Shown: in pieces, positions 44,152 to 56,300 of the stretch
How positions within the stretch are numbered: position 1 is the stretch's first letter
How the letters are laid out: the number at the start of each line of letters is the position of its first letter
Source: JACCXG01 sp963785755
GTDB taxonomy: Bacteria > Acidobacteriota > Vicinamibacteria > Vicinamibacterales > 2-12-FULL-66-21
Assembly: GCA_963785755.1 (NCBI GenBank)
Contig: CAWAXG010000038.1
Coordinates: 1 to 64,000, forward strand
DNA: 64,000 bases
Direction of reading: 5' to 3'
Program-made: the position numbers and the translations under genes
The notes under the pieces: model-generated
Databases searched by the model: none
Told to the model about the DNA's origin: nothing
Seen by the model: the letters and a program-made list of their open reading frames with translations, nothing else

Positions 44152-45204
44152 CTATCTGGGGCAGGCCTCCGTTTCGGCCAGCATCCTGCCCGTCACCGAA
44201 TTGAGTCCCATCCCGCGGCCGTAGGTGCCGTCTCGAACGGAGCGGATGAAGCTGCTCGTTTCATCGAGCGGCATCGTCGCGACGTTCTCACAGAAGAGGC
44301 TCCATCGTCCTTCCCGGCCGAGATACTGCTCGACGTTCGAGAGATAGAACGCGCCGACGATCGTCTGCTTGTCCGCGAGGTAGCGGCCGATCCCGCGCAG
44401 CGCCTTCGATCCGGCGAAGTCGCCGACCACCGGCACGATCAGGTTCCTCGTGTGCAGCCCCCTCAGGAACAAGAAGGATTCAGAGGTCGCGAGAAAGCTC
44501 CGGCTCAGGCCGGCGGCATCCGTCGACGTCATCAGGTCGGCATAGGTCGGATGATTGCTGGTGCCGCCGAAGTTCGCCGTGTATTGAATCTGGGGCCCGT
44601 TCGAATAGAAGGTCTGAAAGATCCACTCGATTCCCTGCAGGTCCTCGTCGGGCAGCTGGAAGCCGCGGACCTCGGTCAACTGCTTGCGGATCGCGGCGAG
44701 GTTCTGCGCGAAGAGCTCGTTGTCCGGCTGGGTCGCGAGGAATGCGTTGAAGATCTCGCCAGCGCTGGCGCCCGGCGCGACGCCGTCGGGCCGTTTCCGC
44801 GAGAACAAACGCGAGACGAACTCGACGCGATCGGCCGACAGCTCGAAGAGCGCCTTGTACATCAGGTGCAGCCGGGCATTCCCGCGCCGGATGTCGACGA
44901 TGAACGCGATTGAGGGGCGCAGCGCGGCGATGTAGGTGTAGTTCTGTTCGGGCCCGACACCGAGATAGGCGCTCCCCGGCCTGACCGCGCGCAGCAGCTC
45001 GGGGATGACGTGCTGCATCGCCCGCTCGTTCGAGAGCAGATTCTCCGATCGAAACGACCCGCCCGGCTCGGACAGCGAGGTGGTCAGGCTCCAGAACTGC
45101 TCGTTGGTGAGGCTCTCGGGGACAATACTGCGCGCTGGAGGGGACAGCCGGGCCGCCGCAAGTACGAGCAGAGGCGCTATCAGCAGGTAGCTGCGGGTCT
45201 TCAT
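44152..45204 (-). CDS. exported LIC_10091-like protein of unknown function
   Basis: 350 residues from ATG 45204, chosen for GAGG 8 nt upstream and the signal peptide (LLIAPLLVLAAARLSPPARS). Motifs seen: EPGGSFRSENLLSNE, YLGVGPEQNYTYIAALRP, AFIVDIRRGNARLHLMYK. I take it to be the LIC_10091-like family from memory of this pattern; the family has a methyltransferase-like fold but no known reaction. Downstream repeats (44038) lie 21 nt after its stop. Confidence 0.7.
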   Translation of the reverse strand: MKTRSYLLIAPLLVLAAARLSPPARSIVPESLTNEQFWSLTTSLSEPGGSFRSENLLSNERAMQHVIPELLRAVRPGSAYLGVGPEQNYTYIAALRPSIAFIVDIRRGNARLHLMYKALFELSADRVEFVSRLFSRKRPDGVAPGASAGEIFNAFLATQPDNELFAQNLAAIRKQLTEVRGFQLPDEDLQGIEWIFQTFYSNGPQIQYTANFGGTSNHPTYADLMTSTDAAGLSRSFLATSESFLFLRGLHTRNLIVPVVGDFAGSKALRGIGRYLADKQTIVGAFYLSNVEQYLGREGRWSLFCENVATMPLDETSSFIRSVRDGTYGRGMGLNSVTGRMLAETEACPR

Positions 45205-45231
45205 GAACGAGACCTCGGTCGGGGATGGTAT

Positions 45232-45331
45232 CACGTGCTTCGTGCCACGTCCTACGTGCTCACGTGCTTTTCGTGCTGCGTGCTCACGTGCTGCGTGCTT
45301 GTCTCGTGCTACGTGCTCACGTGCTGCGCTA
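45232..45331. repeat. ACGTGCT word array, left of DUF1028 gene
   Basis: About 100 bp built from ACGTGCT, TCGTGCT, CGTGCTCACGTGCT words. It touches the 3' end of the DUF1028 gene. The reverse-complement words (AGCACGT) lie on the other side at 46315-46412. Confidence 0.88.
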
Positions 45332-46303
45332 CCTCAGTTTTCTGATCCGCTCGATCAAGGCGGAGTCGTTCGGGAACAGACCCGCCGCCGGGAGGCGGGG
45401 CAAGAGGTCGGCCCAGATTGGTTCCTTGGCAAAGACCTGTTTGAAAATCGGGGCGGCTTCGGCTTCCCGGCCGATCGAGGCGAGCGTGACGGCGTGCCAG
45501 AACGGCAGCTCGAGGATTTCCGGCGCCAGGACTGATGCGGCTTTGTACTCCTCGAGCGCGGCCTCCACCTTCTTCTCAGTCATCAACTCGTCGCCGCGAT
45601 TGGCGTGACCATAGGCGCGCTGCAGGCGCACGAGGCGACGGAGCTCGACGAGCGGCTCGGCGTGGTCGTCGACCCGCACGTCGAAGATCCGGTCGGCGCC
45701 CGCCCACGGGCGGTTGCTGCCCTTGGCCTTGACCACGAGGAGCGCGGCGGACTGCCGGCCGCGAATATCGCCGCCGGCCGCCTGCGCCGCGTCCAGCGCG
45801 GCGAGTAATCGTTCCGCGAGGTCGCCGCGCGTCGACTCGTAGGCCGCCGCCATGGCGGGCCAGACCTTGTCGTTCGCCATCAGATTCGCCTGCACCGAGA
45901 ACTCGCGGCCGATGTGCTGGCCGGCCGCGGCGATCGCGGACTTTCCGGTGAACGCCGCCACACGACCTCTGGCGTCGATCATCGCGACCTGCCGCCCGTC
46001 GCGCTGTGCGTCCGCCTTGACGAGCCGGTCGAGCGCCGTCGTCGCCGCCACGCCGCGCCGCATCAGCGCCAGGCCTCGCGGGCCGTAGCCAGGATCCACG
46101 AACGACTGCGTCGCGACCGCGCCAACACCCGCTTCCGCCCACGCCACAACCGTCCCGACGGAGAACCAATGAGACTGGACGGCCACGCCCATGTCTCCCG
46201 TCGCGGGATCGCGCGCGACGATGGAATAGGTGTGGACCAGGGGGCTGGACGGACGCACCGGCTCGCTCAGCGGAAGGATGAGAAGGAACAGGAGGATCGG
46301 CAT
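45329..46303 (-). CDS. DUF1028 family protein (Ntn-hydrolase-like), exported
   Basis: 324 residues from ATG 46303 (an ATG at 46318 is also possible), with signal peptide MPILLFLLILPLSEP. VHTYSIVARDPATGDMGVAV and SHWFSVGTVVAWAEAGVGAV are the DUF1028 hallmark; the family has an Ntn-hydrolase fold of unknown substrate. After residue 215 a TPR-like C-terminal region follows (VEAALEEYKAASVLAPEI). The gene lies exactly between two inverted word arrays, which is unusual. Confidence 0.85.
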   Translation of the reverse strand: MPILLFLLILPLSEPVRPSSPLVHTYSIVARDPATGDMGVAVQSHWFSVGTVVAWAEAGVGAVATQSFVDPGYGPRGLALMRRGVAATTALDRLVKADAQRDGRQVAMIDARGRVAAFTGKSAIAAAGQHIGREFSVQANLMANDKVWPAMAAAYESTRGDLAERLLAALDAAQAAGGDIRGRQSAALLVVKAKGSNRPWAGADRIFDVRVDDHAEPLVELRRLVRLQRAYGHANRGDELMTEKKVEAALEEYKAASVLAPEILELPFWHAVTLASIGREAEAAPIFKQVFAKEPIWADLLPRLPAAGLFPNDSALIERIRKLR

Positions 46304-46314
46304 GCGGGATTCTC

Positions 46315-46412
46315 GCACGTAGCACGTAGCACGAAATCACGTAGCAGGTAGGACGTGGCACGCAGCACGTGAGCACGTGAGCACGCGAGCACGTAGGACG
46401 TAGGACGTAGGA
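46315..46412. repeat. AGCACGT word array, right of DUF1028 gene
   Basis: About 98 bp of CACGTAGCACGTAGCACG, GGACGTGGCACGCAGCACGT and GGACGTAGGACGTAGG words. Inverted partner of the array at 45232. Confidence 0.88.
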
Positions 46413-46423
46413 GACGTCGCAGG

Positions 46424-48994
<2,571 letters not shown>

Positions 48995-49038
48995 TCGTAC
49001 TTTGAAGTCGCAGGGCGAGGACAGGATATCGCACGCAC

Positions 49039-49150
49039 GCCATCCCCTATCCCCAATCCCAGATCCGGAATCCTCATCCCGATCGGGATCCGGATCCGGA
49101 TCGGGGATCCGGATGAGGATTCCGGATCAAGGACTGGGGATAGGGATGGC
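49039..49150. repeat. 112-bp GATC-word palindrome
   Basis: GCCATCCCCTATCCCCAATC at the left pairs with the right end GGGGATAGGGATGGC; the centre is built of GATCCGGAATCC and GGATGAGGATTCCGGATC words around GATCGGGATCCGGATCCGGA. Almost the whole 112 bp is self-complementary. It lies 45 nt before the histidine kinase start. Confidence 0.85.
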
Positions 49151-49404
49151 CGTCAGCGAGTGCCCAACACAGTTGTCCCAGGCTGGGTCACATTCCCACA
49201 ATAATGTCGGATTCGCCGATCTCGCGGGATTGGCGACATCAGCGCCAAACTCGCAAAAACAGGCCTGAAATCAGCTCGAATTGGATCCGGCGCGGCGGCC
49301 GCGGCGACCCGGGCCCGCATCTTGCTCTTGGGAATGGCAATCCCGACTGCGGTATACGCGGCGGGAGTCGTTTCATCCGGCAGACATGAAAGGTAGGCCG
49401 CCCC

Positions 49405-49593
49405 GTGGACTTACAAGCCCTTGTCGATCGCGTTCGTGGCGAGTTCAACGAAATGCCAGGATTGCGACTGACTCGAGACCAGGCCGCACGGTTGTGGAAT
49501 ATGGACGCCGCGGCGTGCGAAGAAGTCCTCAATCGACTGGTCGCCGCCTCATTTCTGCGCTGGTCGTCGGGCGCGGTCGTTCGGAAGGGCTAG
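49405..49593 (+). CDS. small winged-helix-like protein
   Basis: 62 residues from a GTG start with AGG 15 nt upstream, a weak site. GLRLTRDQAARLWNMDAAACEEV, then LNRLVAASFLRW and VVRKG, has the helix-turn-helix-wing shape of a small DNA-binding domain. Similar 60-90 residue proteins are common in Acidobacteria as far as I recall; function unknown. Confidence 0.55.
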   Translation: MDLQALVDRVRGEFNEMPGLRLTRDQAARLWNMDAAACEEVLNRLVAASFLRWSSGAVVRKG

Positions 49594-49651
49594 CTCTCCT
49601 TCGGGCGTCCGACATAATTGTTGCCATCATCACGGGACCAAACACGCTCGT

Positions 49652-49862
49652 CGGTTCAAGGGTTCAAGGGTTCAAAGGTTCAGGGGTTCAAATTGCTCGA
49701 AGGTTCAAGTGTTCATGGCGCTCACAGGGTTCAGTATCCTCTTCCTCCTGAACCGCAACCCGACTGTCGAGCGCCTGAACGCTTGAGCCTTCGAGCTCTT
49801 GAACCCCTGAACCTTTGAACCCGAACCCCTGAACCCTTGAACCCCTGAACCCTTGAACCGAC
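49652..49862. repeat. GGGTTCAA word array with inverse array, left of DUF5916 gene
   Basis: 8-bp words GTTCAAGG/GTTCAAAG repeat from 49652 to about 49735; a centre contains TGTCGAGCGCCTGAACGCTT (from 49765); then the inverse words CTGAACCC/TTGAACCC run to 49862. Half of it can pair with the other half. It abuts the stop of the DUF5916 gene. Confidence 0.9.
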
Positions 49863-49864
49863 CG

Positions 49865-52111
49865 TTATCGCAATAAGTCAAACATCCTTGAAAATTTGAT
49901 CACGAACGATCGATCCGTCCGCTCCGGCCGCTCGAACAGGTCGTTGAGCCCCCGCGTGTCGGTGTAGACGACGAAGAGGCCGGTGTTGGCGGCTTGCAGC
50001 CAGCCGAAGCGCAGGTTCACCGACCAGAGGTCGGCGCGATCGTTGTACTGCACCAGGCCCTGCAAAAACGTCCGGGTATTGAACGAATAGGACAAACGCG
50101 TCCGCAGCAGATTCGTCGTGAAGTCGCCCCACGGCAGATCGACGTCGTTGCGCTGATAGGCGACCTCCGCCGTCAGGGTTTCCCCGGAGCGCAGCCGCAG
50201 CGTCGGGGTCAACTGGACGCGGTCGCCGCCGAAGAAGCCGCCGATCCGCGTTTCGACGTGCAGGCTGACCGGCGCTCCCTGGTTGGTCATGAACACCAGC
50301 TGCGCTTCCGCCTCCGGGTACGAGCCTGGCGGCACGAACACTCCCGGATAGATCTCGAACGGCCGCCGCAGACCTTCCTCCGTGATGTTGACGCCGGAGT
50401 GAAACTCGTAGCTGTTCTTGAACTGCCAGTGGTTGTCGATGTGCCACTGCATGCTCTCGAGCAGATCGTCGTCGAGGCCATAGAACGCCCGGTACGACGT
50501 GTGCGGTCGGAGCTCCTGAAGATTGAGGAAATCGTTCGGCCGCCAGCGCGTCATCAGGCGTGCGTCCGGCTTCCGGTATCCTCGGCGCGTCAGGAAGCCG
50601 ACTTCCGGATTGAACCGCGTGCCCACCTCCTGATAGCCGAATTCGAGATCGAAGCGCGGCACGTTCGTGCGTGATCGGATGTTGTACGCGTGGTCGTCGT
50701 CTTCGATACCGGGCGTCTCGGTTCTCGCGACGAAGCTCGAGAGCACGGTGTGCTGCCGGATCCCCACCTTCCCGTCGAGCGCGTAGGTCCGGCTGTAGTC
50801 GCGGTCCTCGGCGAATCGGCCGACGCCGATACGGTTGGTAAAGAGTCCGCCGACAGACGATCGGTTCGGCAGATCGCGGCTGATTCGGACGACGGAGAAA
50901 TTACTGCCCGTCAGGCGATCGTGCTCGGCGTCGACCGGGACGTTCAACAGCTCGATGTCGTCGGTCTGCATGTTCAGCAGGCCGATGTTGAACTTGCCGG
51001 CCTTGCCCGACATGCGCCCGCCGCCGTTGATCGGGATGGCCTCGCCCGACGGACCGATCCCGATCCGACGACTGAAGAACAACTCGACCTCGCCGGGATT
51101 GCCGACCGTGAAGAAGCCGGCGTTCTCCAGGAAGAACGGGCGCTTCTCCGGGAAGAACAGATCGAAGCGATCGAGGTTGACCTGCTGATCGTCGATCTCG
51201 ACCTGCGCGAAATCGGTGTTGATGGTGCCGTCGAGCGCGAGGCTCGGCGTCAGGCTGTACTTGACGTCCACTCCGGCATCGCCGTCGAACTCGGAATCGG
51301 CGGGACGGAAGCCTGATTGCAGCACGTTGCCCAGGCCATACGGCGTGACCTTGAGGTTCCGGATGGCTGGCGTCTGCACCCCGGTGAGCGCGCCGGCGAG
51401 CGACAACCGGTACAGGTTGTATTGCCGCGGAATCGGCGCCCAGTACGCGCGCTCGTTCCGGCGCCGGATGTTGCGCTGGAAGTTGACGCCCCACGTCTGG
51501 GTATCGCTCGACGGAAAGCGCAAGGTGCGGAACGGGATGGCGAACTCGGCGGTCCAGCCAATCTCGGTGATGCGGGACCGCACGTCCCATGCGCCGTCCC
51601 AGTTCAGATTGAAGCCGCTGCCGGCTCCGGTCTGCTGCCGCTGTCCGCCGCCGAGGCCGCCGCCGCCCTGCCCCTCGTTGGTCACCTGGCCGTCGTACTC
51701 GATGCCCGCCGGGTTGGTGCCGAACACGAAGCCGCTCAGCCGGTCGCGATAGGTATCGAAGACGATCTGAAAGCTGTCGGTGTTGTCGAGCGGGGAGTCG
51801 CGCCGTGCATCCGAGACGATGATCCCGTCGGGCGCTTTGTCGTAGCAGATCACGCCGACATACAGCGCGTCGGCCGTGAACACGATGCGGACTTCGGTCT
51901 TCTCAGAGGAGGGCTGCCCCTCGTCGGGCTGTTCCTGCCAGAAGGCCGACACCGGCGCCGCCTGCTGCCACGCCGGATCGCCGAGGATCTCGCCATCGAG
52001 GACCGGGGCCTGCTGCACGCGCACGGCAATGACCGTCGGCGCCGCGCCCGGGCGCGCTTCAGGATCCTGCCGGACGTCCTGCGCGTTCGCGAGCGCCGCG
52101 CACAACACCAC
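49865..52111 (-). CDS. DUF5916 outer membrane protein with CBM9-like N-terminal domain
   Basis: 748 residues from GTG 52111; the signal peptide (VLCAALANAQD) would be slightly short and an upstream start just inside the repeat (around ATA/GTG codons) is possible. After it a carbohydrate-binding family 9-like domain follows (APVLDGEILGDPAWQQAAPV, about 30-240), then the DUF5916 beta-barrel-like region (DFAQVEIDDQQVNLDRFDLF, FPEKRPFFLENAGFF) and a C-terminal run of beta strands (RFGWLQAANTGLFVVYTDT). Role unknown; the family is common in Acidobacteria and Bacteroidetes. Confidence 0.85.
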   Translation of the reverse strand: MVLCAALANAQDVRQDPEARPGAAPTVIAVRVQQAPVLDGEILGDPAWQQAAPVSAFWQEQPDEGQPSSEKTEVRIVFTADALYVGVICYDKAPDGIIVSDARRDSPLDNTDSFQIVFDTYRDRLSGFVFGTNPAGIEYDGQVTNEGQGGGGLGGGQRQQTGAGSGFNLNWDGAWDVRSRITEIGWTAEFAIPFRTLRFPSSDTQTWGVNFQRNIRRRNERAYWAPIPRQYNLYRLSLAGALTGVQTPAIRNLKVTPYGLGNVLQSGFRPADSEFDGDAGVDVKYSLTPSLALDGTINTDFAQVEIDDQQVNLDRFDLFFPEKRPFFLENAGFFTVGNPGEVELFFSRRIGIGPSGEAIPINGGGRMSGKAGKFNIGLLNMQTDDIELLNVPVDAEHDRLTGSNFSVVRISRDLPNRSSVGGLFTNRIGVGRFAEDRDYSRTYALDGKVGIRQHTVLSSFVARTETPGIEDDDHAYNIRSRTNVPRFDLEFGYQEVGTRFNPEVGFLTRRGYRKPDARLMTRWRPNDFLNLQELRPHTSYRAFYGLDDDLLESMQWHIDNHWQFKNSYEFHSGVNITEEGLRRPFEIYPGVFVPPGSYPEAEAQLVFMTNQGAPVSLHVETRIGGFFGGDRVQLTPTLRLRSGETLTAEVAYQRNDVDLPWGDFTTNLLRTRLSYSFNTRTFLQGLVQYNDRADLWSVNLRFGWLQAANTGLFVVYTDTRGLNDLFERPERTDRSFVIKFSRMFDLLR

Positions 52112-52140
52112 GCACAGCGCTATGCGGCGACTTCGATGGT

Positions 52141-52339
52141 CGGTTCAAACAGTTCAAGGGTTCAGAGGTTCAGAGGTTCGGGTTCAAGGGTTCAGTTGTT
52201 CGGGGGTTCGGGTTCAACGGTTCTGAGAGTCCAAGTCAAGGTTCAAGGTTGGTCCAAGTGTCGAGCGCCTGAACGCTTGAACCTCTTGAACGTTTGAACC
52301 CGAACCCGTGAACCGCTGAACTCTTGAACCTTTGAACTG
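52141..52339. repeat. GGGTTCAA word array with inverse array, right of DUF5916 gene
   Basis: Same design as 49652-49862: GGTTCA words first, the identical centre TGTCGAGCGCCTGAACGCTT (from 52259), then TTGAACC words. It lies before the DUF5916 start and reaches the ThuA gene end within 14 nt. Confidence 0.9.
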
Positions 52340-52352
52340 TCCTCCCGTGCGC

Positions 52353-53231
52353 CTAGAGCCGGCCCCGGCCTCGTCCGCCACGGCCCCTCGGCTGTTCCGT
52401 CGCGAGCGCGTCCGCGGAACGCTTGCCCGCCCAGGCGATCCCGCGCAGGAGCATCGCCTGGATCTGCGGATTCTGGAAGTTCGCGTAGTTGTGCCCCTGC
52501 ATCCACACGAACGCGCGGAACGGCTGGCTGCCGGGACCGGGCACCAGGTTCTTCTCATACGTCCAGAGCTGCGGCACGACCTCGCCGTGATGTCCCTTCG
52601 CGCTCGGCGTCGCCGCCATCGTCGCGGTCGCGAGCACGTGGATCTCCGGCGCCTTGGCCCACGTCATGTTGAAGAAGGCTTCGTCCTTGATCGTGAAGTC
52701 GGCTACGCCCTGCATGATCGGATGCGCTTTGTCGACGACCGTATACGGCACGTCGGCCTCGAGCGTGTAATTGACCTCGCCGTGCTTCTTGGCGCCGCCG
52801 ACGACCGACGCGAAGTGTTCCGGATCGGGCCCGCACAGCGCATCGTGGAAGCTGACGACGCCGCCGCCTCGACGCAAGTAGTTGTCGAGCGTCGCCCGAT
52901 CCTCCGTGCTCAGGTATCCGGCGTCCCCCTTGTAGATCACCATCACGTCGACGTTCTCGAGCTCGCGCGCCGATGGAAAATGCAGCGCGCCATCGACGAC
53001 GGCGCCGCGGTTCGTCAGCAGCTTGCTCCAGTCGGCGAGGAACTGCGGGTAATCGTGCTGCCCTTCCGCATGCGTCTTCAGACCCGCGTGAATGAAGACG
53101 CGAAGCGGCGGTCCCTGTGCCTGCTGCGTCGCGGGTGCCGCCGGCTGCGGCGGCTGCGGGGCAGGCTGCTGTGCGAGCACAGCGGTGACCGACAGACCGG
53201 CGGCCGCCAGCAGCGAAAGACGAACCTTCAT
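52353..53231 (-). CDS. exported ThuA-like domain protein
   Basis: 292 residues from ATG 53231 (GGAGG 4 nt upstream) with signal peptide (LLAAAGLSVTAVLAQQ) and a Pro/Gln linker. ThuA glutamine-amidotransferase-like fold: RVFIHAGLKTHAEGQHDYPQ, VDVMVIYKGDAGYLS, VSFHDALCGPDPEHFA and VDKAHPIMQGVADFTIKDE. ThuA domains are linked to trehalose or other sugar utilisation, and the biochemical role is not settled. The tail is Arg/Gly-rich (RGRGGRGRGRL). Confidence 0.85.
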   Translation of the reverse strand: MKVRLSLLAAAGLSVTAVLAQQPAPQPPQPAAPATQQAQGPPLRVFIHAGLKTHAEGQHDYPQFLADWSKLLTNRGAVVDGALHFPSARELENVDVMVIYKGDAGYLSTEDRATLDNYLRRGGGVVSFHDALCGPDPEHFASVVGGAKKHGEVNYTLEADVPYTVVDKAHPIMQGVADFTIKDEAFFNMTWAKAPEIHVLATATMAATPSAKGHHGEVVPQLWTYEKNLVPGPGSQPFRAFVWMQGHNYANFQNPQIQAMLLRGIAWAGKRSADALATEQPRGRGGRGRGRL

Positions 53232-53319
53232 AAGACCTCCAAAGTTGCAACCGCATTCTACGGGAAATGGCGCCTTGTGTGAGCCGCTCGCCAATCTCGT
53301 GGCGGCCGGATGCGCGCTC

Positions 53320-56300
53320 CTACGCGGACAGGTTGAGCATCCGGGAGATCGCCGGCCACCGGGCGCTCGCGCGGAGCTGCCGGGCGATCACAAAGCGCAG
53401 GTAGTACATCGTCGAGTTATCGCGCAGGGCGATCGCTTTCTCCGCGTAGTCGGCCGCCTGATCGATGTCGCCGCACAGCAGGTAGTAGACCGCTCTCGCA
53501 CGCACATCACCGGCACGCTCGCTGGAGCCTAGCGAGTCGAACAGCGCGCGCGATTCGGCCTCCTCGCCGCTCGTCCTGAGCAGCGCGGCAAGCGTGGCCA
53601 CCGCGTCCGGATACCACGGACCGGACGCGTACGCCTGCCGTGCCGCCGCGACCGCCTCGGCGAGCTGACCCCAGTCGGCATGGAAGTGCGCGATCGACAC
53701 GCGGGCGACAACCAGGTTCTCGTCGAGCTCGAGCACCTTCAGTGCCTGCTCGTAGGCCTCCCGATCCCTGCCCACGGCCTGCAGGTAGGCGTGCAGGTTC
53801 ATCCGCGGCCACACCTCCAGCGGGTCCTCCTCGATCGCGCGCTCGGCCATCTCGATGGCCGCTTGATAATTGCCTTTGAAGAATTGCAGCCCCCCGTACA
53901 TGGGCCGGATGATCGCAAAAGCAGCCTGTCGCGCCATCGGGAACTCGAAGTGACGCTCGGCGGCCGCCCAATCCAGGTCGTAGAGTCCCGCCAGGAATCC
54001 AAGCAGCGCGTGCGCCTCCGGAATCGACGGGTCGGTTTGCAGGGCACGCTGCACCGCCGCGCGCGCGGCAGGGACCGCCTCGCGTGTCGGGCAGCCGCCG
54101 AAGATCGTGAGACCGAGCCAATAGAACCCGATCCCGACCTGGGCGAGGCCGAATGCCGGATCGAGCTCGACGGCGGATTCATAACAGCGGCGCGCCAGCT
54201 CCATCGACTCCGGCGTCACCTTCGCCAGGTGGTGCCTGCCCTTCAGGTACATTTCGTAGGCCGGCAGCTTCGGCTGATACCGTTGCGGCAGCGCCTCGCT
54301 CGACAGCGTCACCCGCAGCGCCTGGGTAATCGCCGAGGCGATCTCGTCCTGGAGTGCGAAGATGTCGCTCTGTTCCCGGTCGTAGCGCTCGCTCCAGACC
54401 TGCGCGCCGTCGGTCGCCGCAATCAATTGCGCCGTTACGCGCACCCGTCCGCCAGCTCGGCGGACGCTGCCTTCGAGCACGTGATTCACGCTGAGCGCAT
54501 GGGCGATCCGGCGCACGTCTTCGTCCTTGCCGCGGAAGGCGAACGCGGATGTCCGGGCGATGACCTTCAGGCCAGGCACCTGTGCGAGCAGGTTGATGAT
54601 CTCCTCGGCGAGCCCATCGCTGAAGTATTCCTGGTCCTTGTCAGCGCTCAGGTTGGCAAAGGGAAGCACGGCAATCGATGGCAACACGGGCGGCGTGCTG
54701 CGCTGTGCGGCAGGCGCGGGCACGATGTCGGCCTCTGCGCGTGCCTGCCCCTCCTGCCTGTCCCCGCCAATCTCGAGTCCCGCCTGGCGCAGACCCTGGA
54801 TGAGGTGCTCGACAATACCCGGCTCGAACCACTTCCCGAGCTCGGTGCGCGCGATCGCGCCGTAATCGGGCCTGCGAGAGAGGAGATCGCGGACGGCGGC
54901 GGCTGCCGCGTCATGGTGGCCGAGCATCCCGTGCGTCGCGCTCAACGCGACGTCGACGAGCGAGACGCCCGGCAGGTTCATCTTCACGGCGAAGGCGAGC
55001 GCGGCCTGGTAATCGGTCCGGCGGTAGGCGTCCAGAAATGAGGCGTACCAGTACCAACCGGGATGGCGCGGGTTGAGACTCGTCGCCCGCGTGAGGAGGG
55101 CGAGCCCTCTCTCCCAGTCACCGGAATACGCGTAGACCTGCCCGACGTACGCGGCCGTGCTCGCATCCAGTGCATTCAGCGTCACCGCCCGGTCGCCGGC
55201 CGTCCTGCACGCCTGGAACTCCTTGCGCAGGAAGAGCGCCCACGCGAGCGCCTGATAGGCGCGGTGGTTCGACGGGTTCGCGTCCACTGCCTGACGCGCC
55301 GCCCGGAGCGCCGTCTCCAGCGTCGCGGGTGACGCGCCAAAGCCGTGCCCGTATTCGTCGGCCAGCATGATCGACAACATCGCCCAGCAGTCGGCATGGC
55401 CCGGCGCCTGCTGCACGGCACGCTCGAGGCCAGCTTTGGCTCCGGCGTGCTCCTCGGAGGTGACCCGCTCGGCGTAGACGAAGCTGCGCAGCAGTGCTTC
55501 GTACGGGCTCAGTTCGGCGAGAGGTTTCCCCCTGACCGCCTGGCTCATCGAGTGCGGCAGGACGCCGTACGCATCGGCTACCGTAGAGACGATGCGCGGA
55601 ACCAGGTCGTCCTGCACGTCGAAGATCGCGTCGGGCCGGAACGGCCGGTTGTAGGTCTCGGCCCACAGGTGCGCGCCGCTCGTGGCATCCACCAGCTGCG
55701 CGGCCACGCGCAGCTGCGAGCCGGCCTGCCTGACACTGCCTTCCATGACGTAGCGGGCCCCGATCTCCCGCGCGATCGTCCGCACGTCGGCGGCAGCACC
55801 TGCGTAGCGTGACGTCGAGCCGCGGGCGATGACGCGGAGGTAGGAGAAGCGAGAGAGCCCGGTCACGATCTCTTCGGAGAGTCCGCCGGCCAGTCCCTCG
55901 ACGGCCGCGTCCGATCCGGTGTATTTGAACGGCAGCACCGCAACCCAGAAACCTTCGTCGGTGCGCCGGCCGCCCGAATCCGTTCGTGCCGGCGCCTCGA
56001 GGGCAGGAGCCTCGAGTCCGGCTTTCCGGAGTCCCTCCAGCATGTGCTCGCCCATTCCGTGATCCAACCATCGTCCCACCATCTCCGGTCCGGAGTCGGC
56101 GAAGTCCGGTTTGTGGGCGAGGAGCTCACGAAGCGCCTCCTGCGCGGCCGTGGCCTCGCCGAGCTGGGCGTGTGCGGCCGCCCCGACCGCGTGCGTCCAG
56201 AACAGGCCCGGCGCATTGGCCTTCGCGACCTCGTCCACTGCAGCGCGGTAGTTCGCCCTGCGGTACTCGTCGAACGCGAACATCACGCCGTACCACCGCG

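Noticed and set aside
49652..49862. CRISPR array or VNTR coding region
   Set aside because: Words of 8 bp without spacers, with an inverse array in the second half; no open frame of sense.
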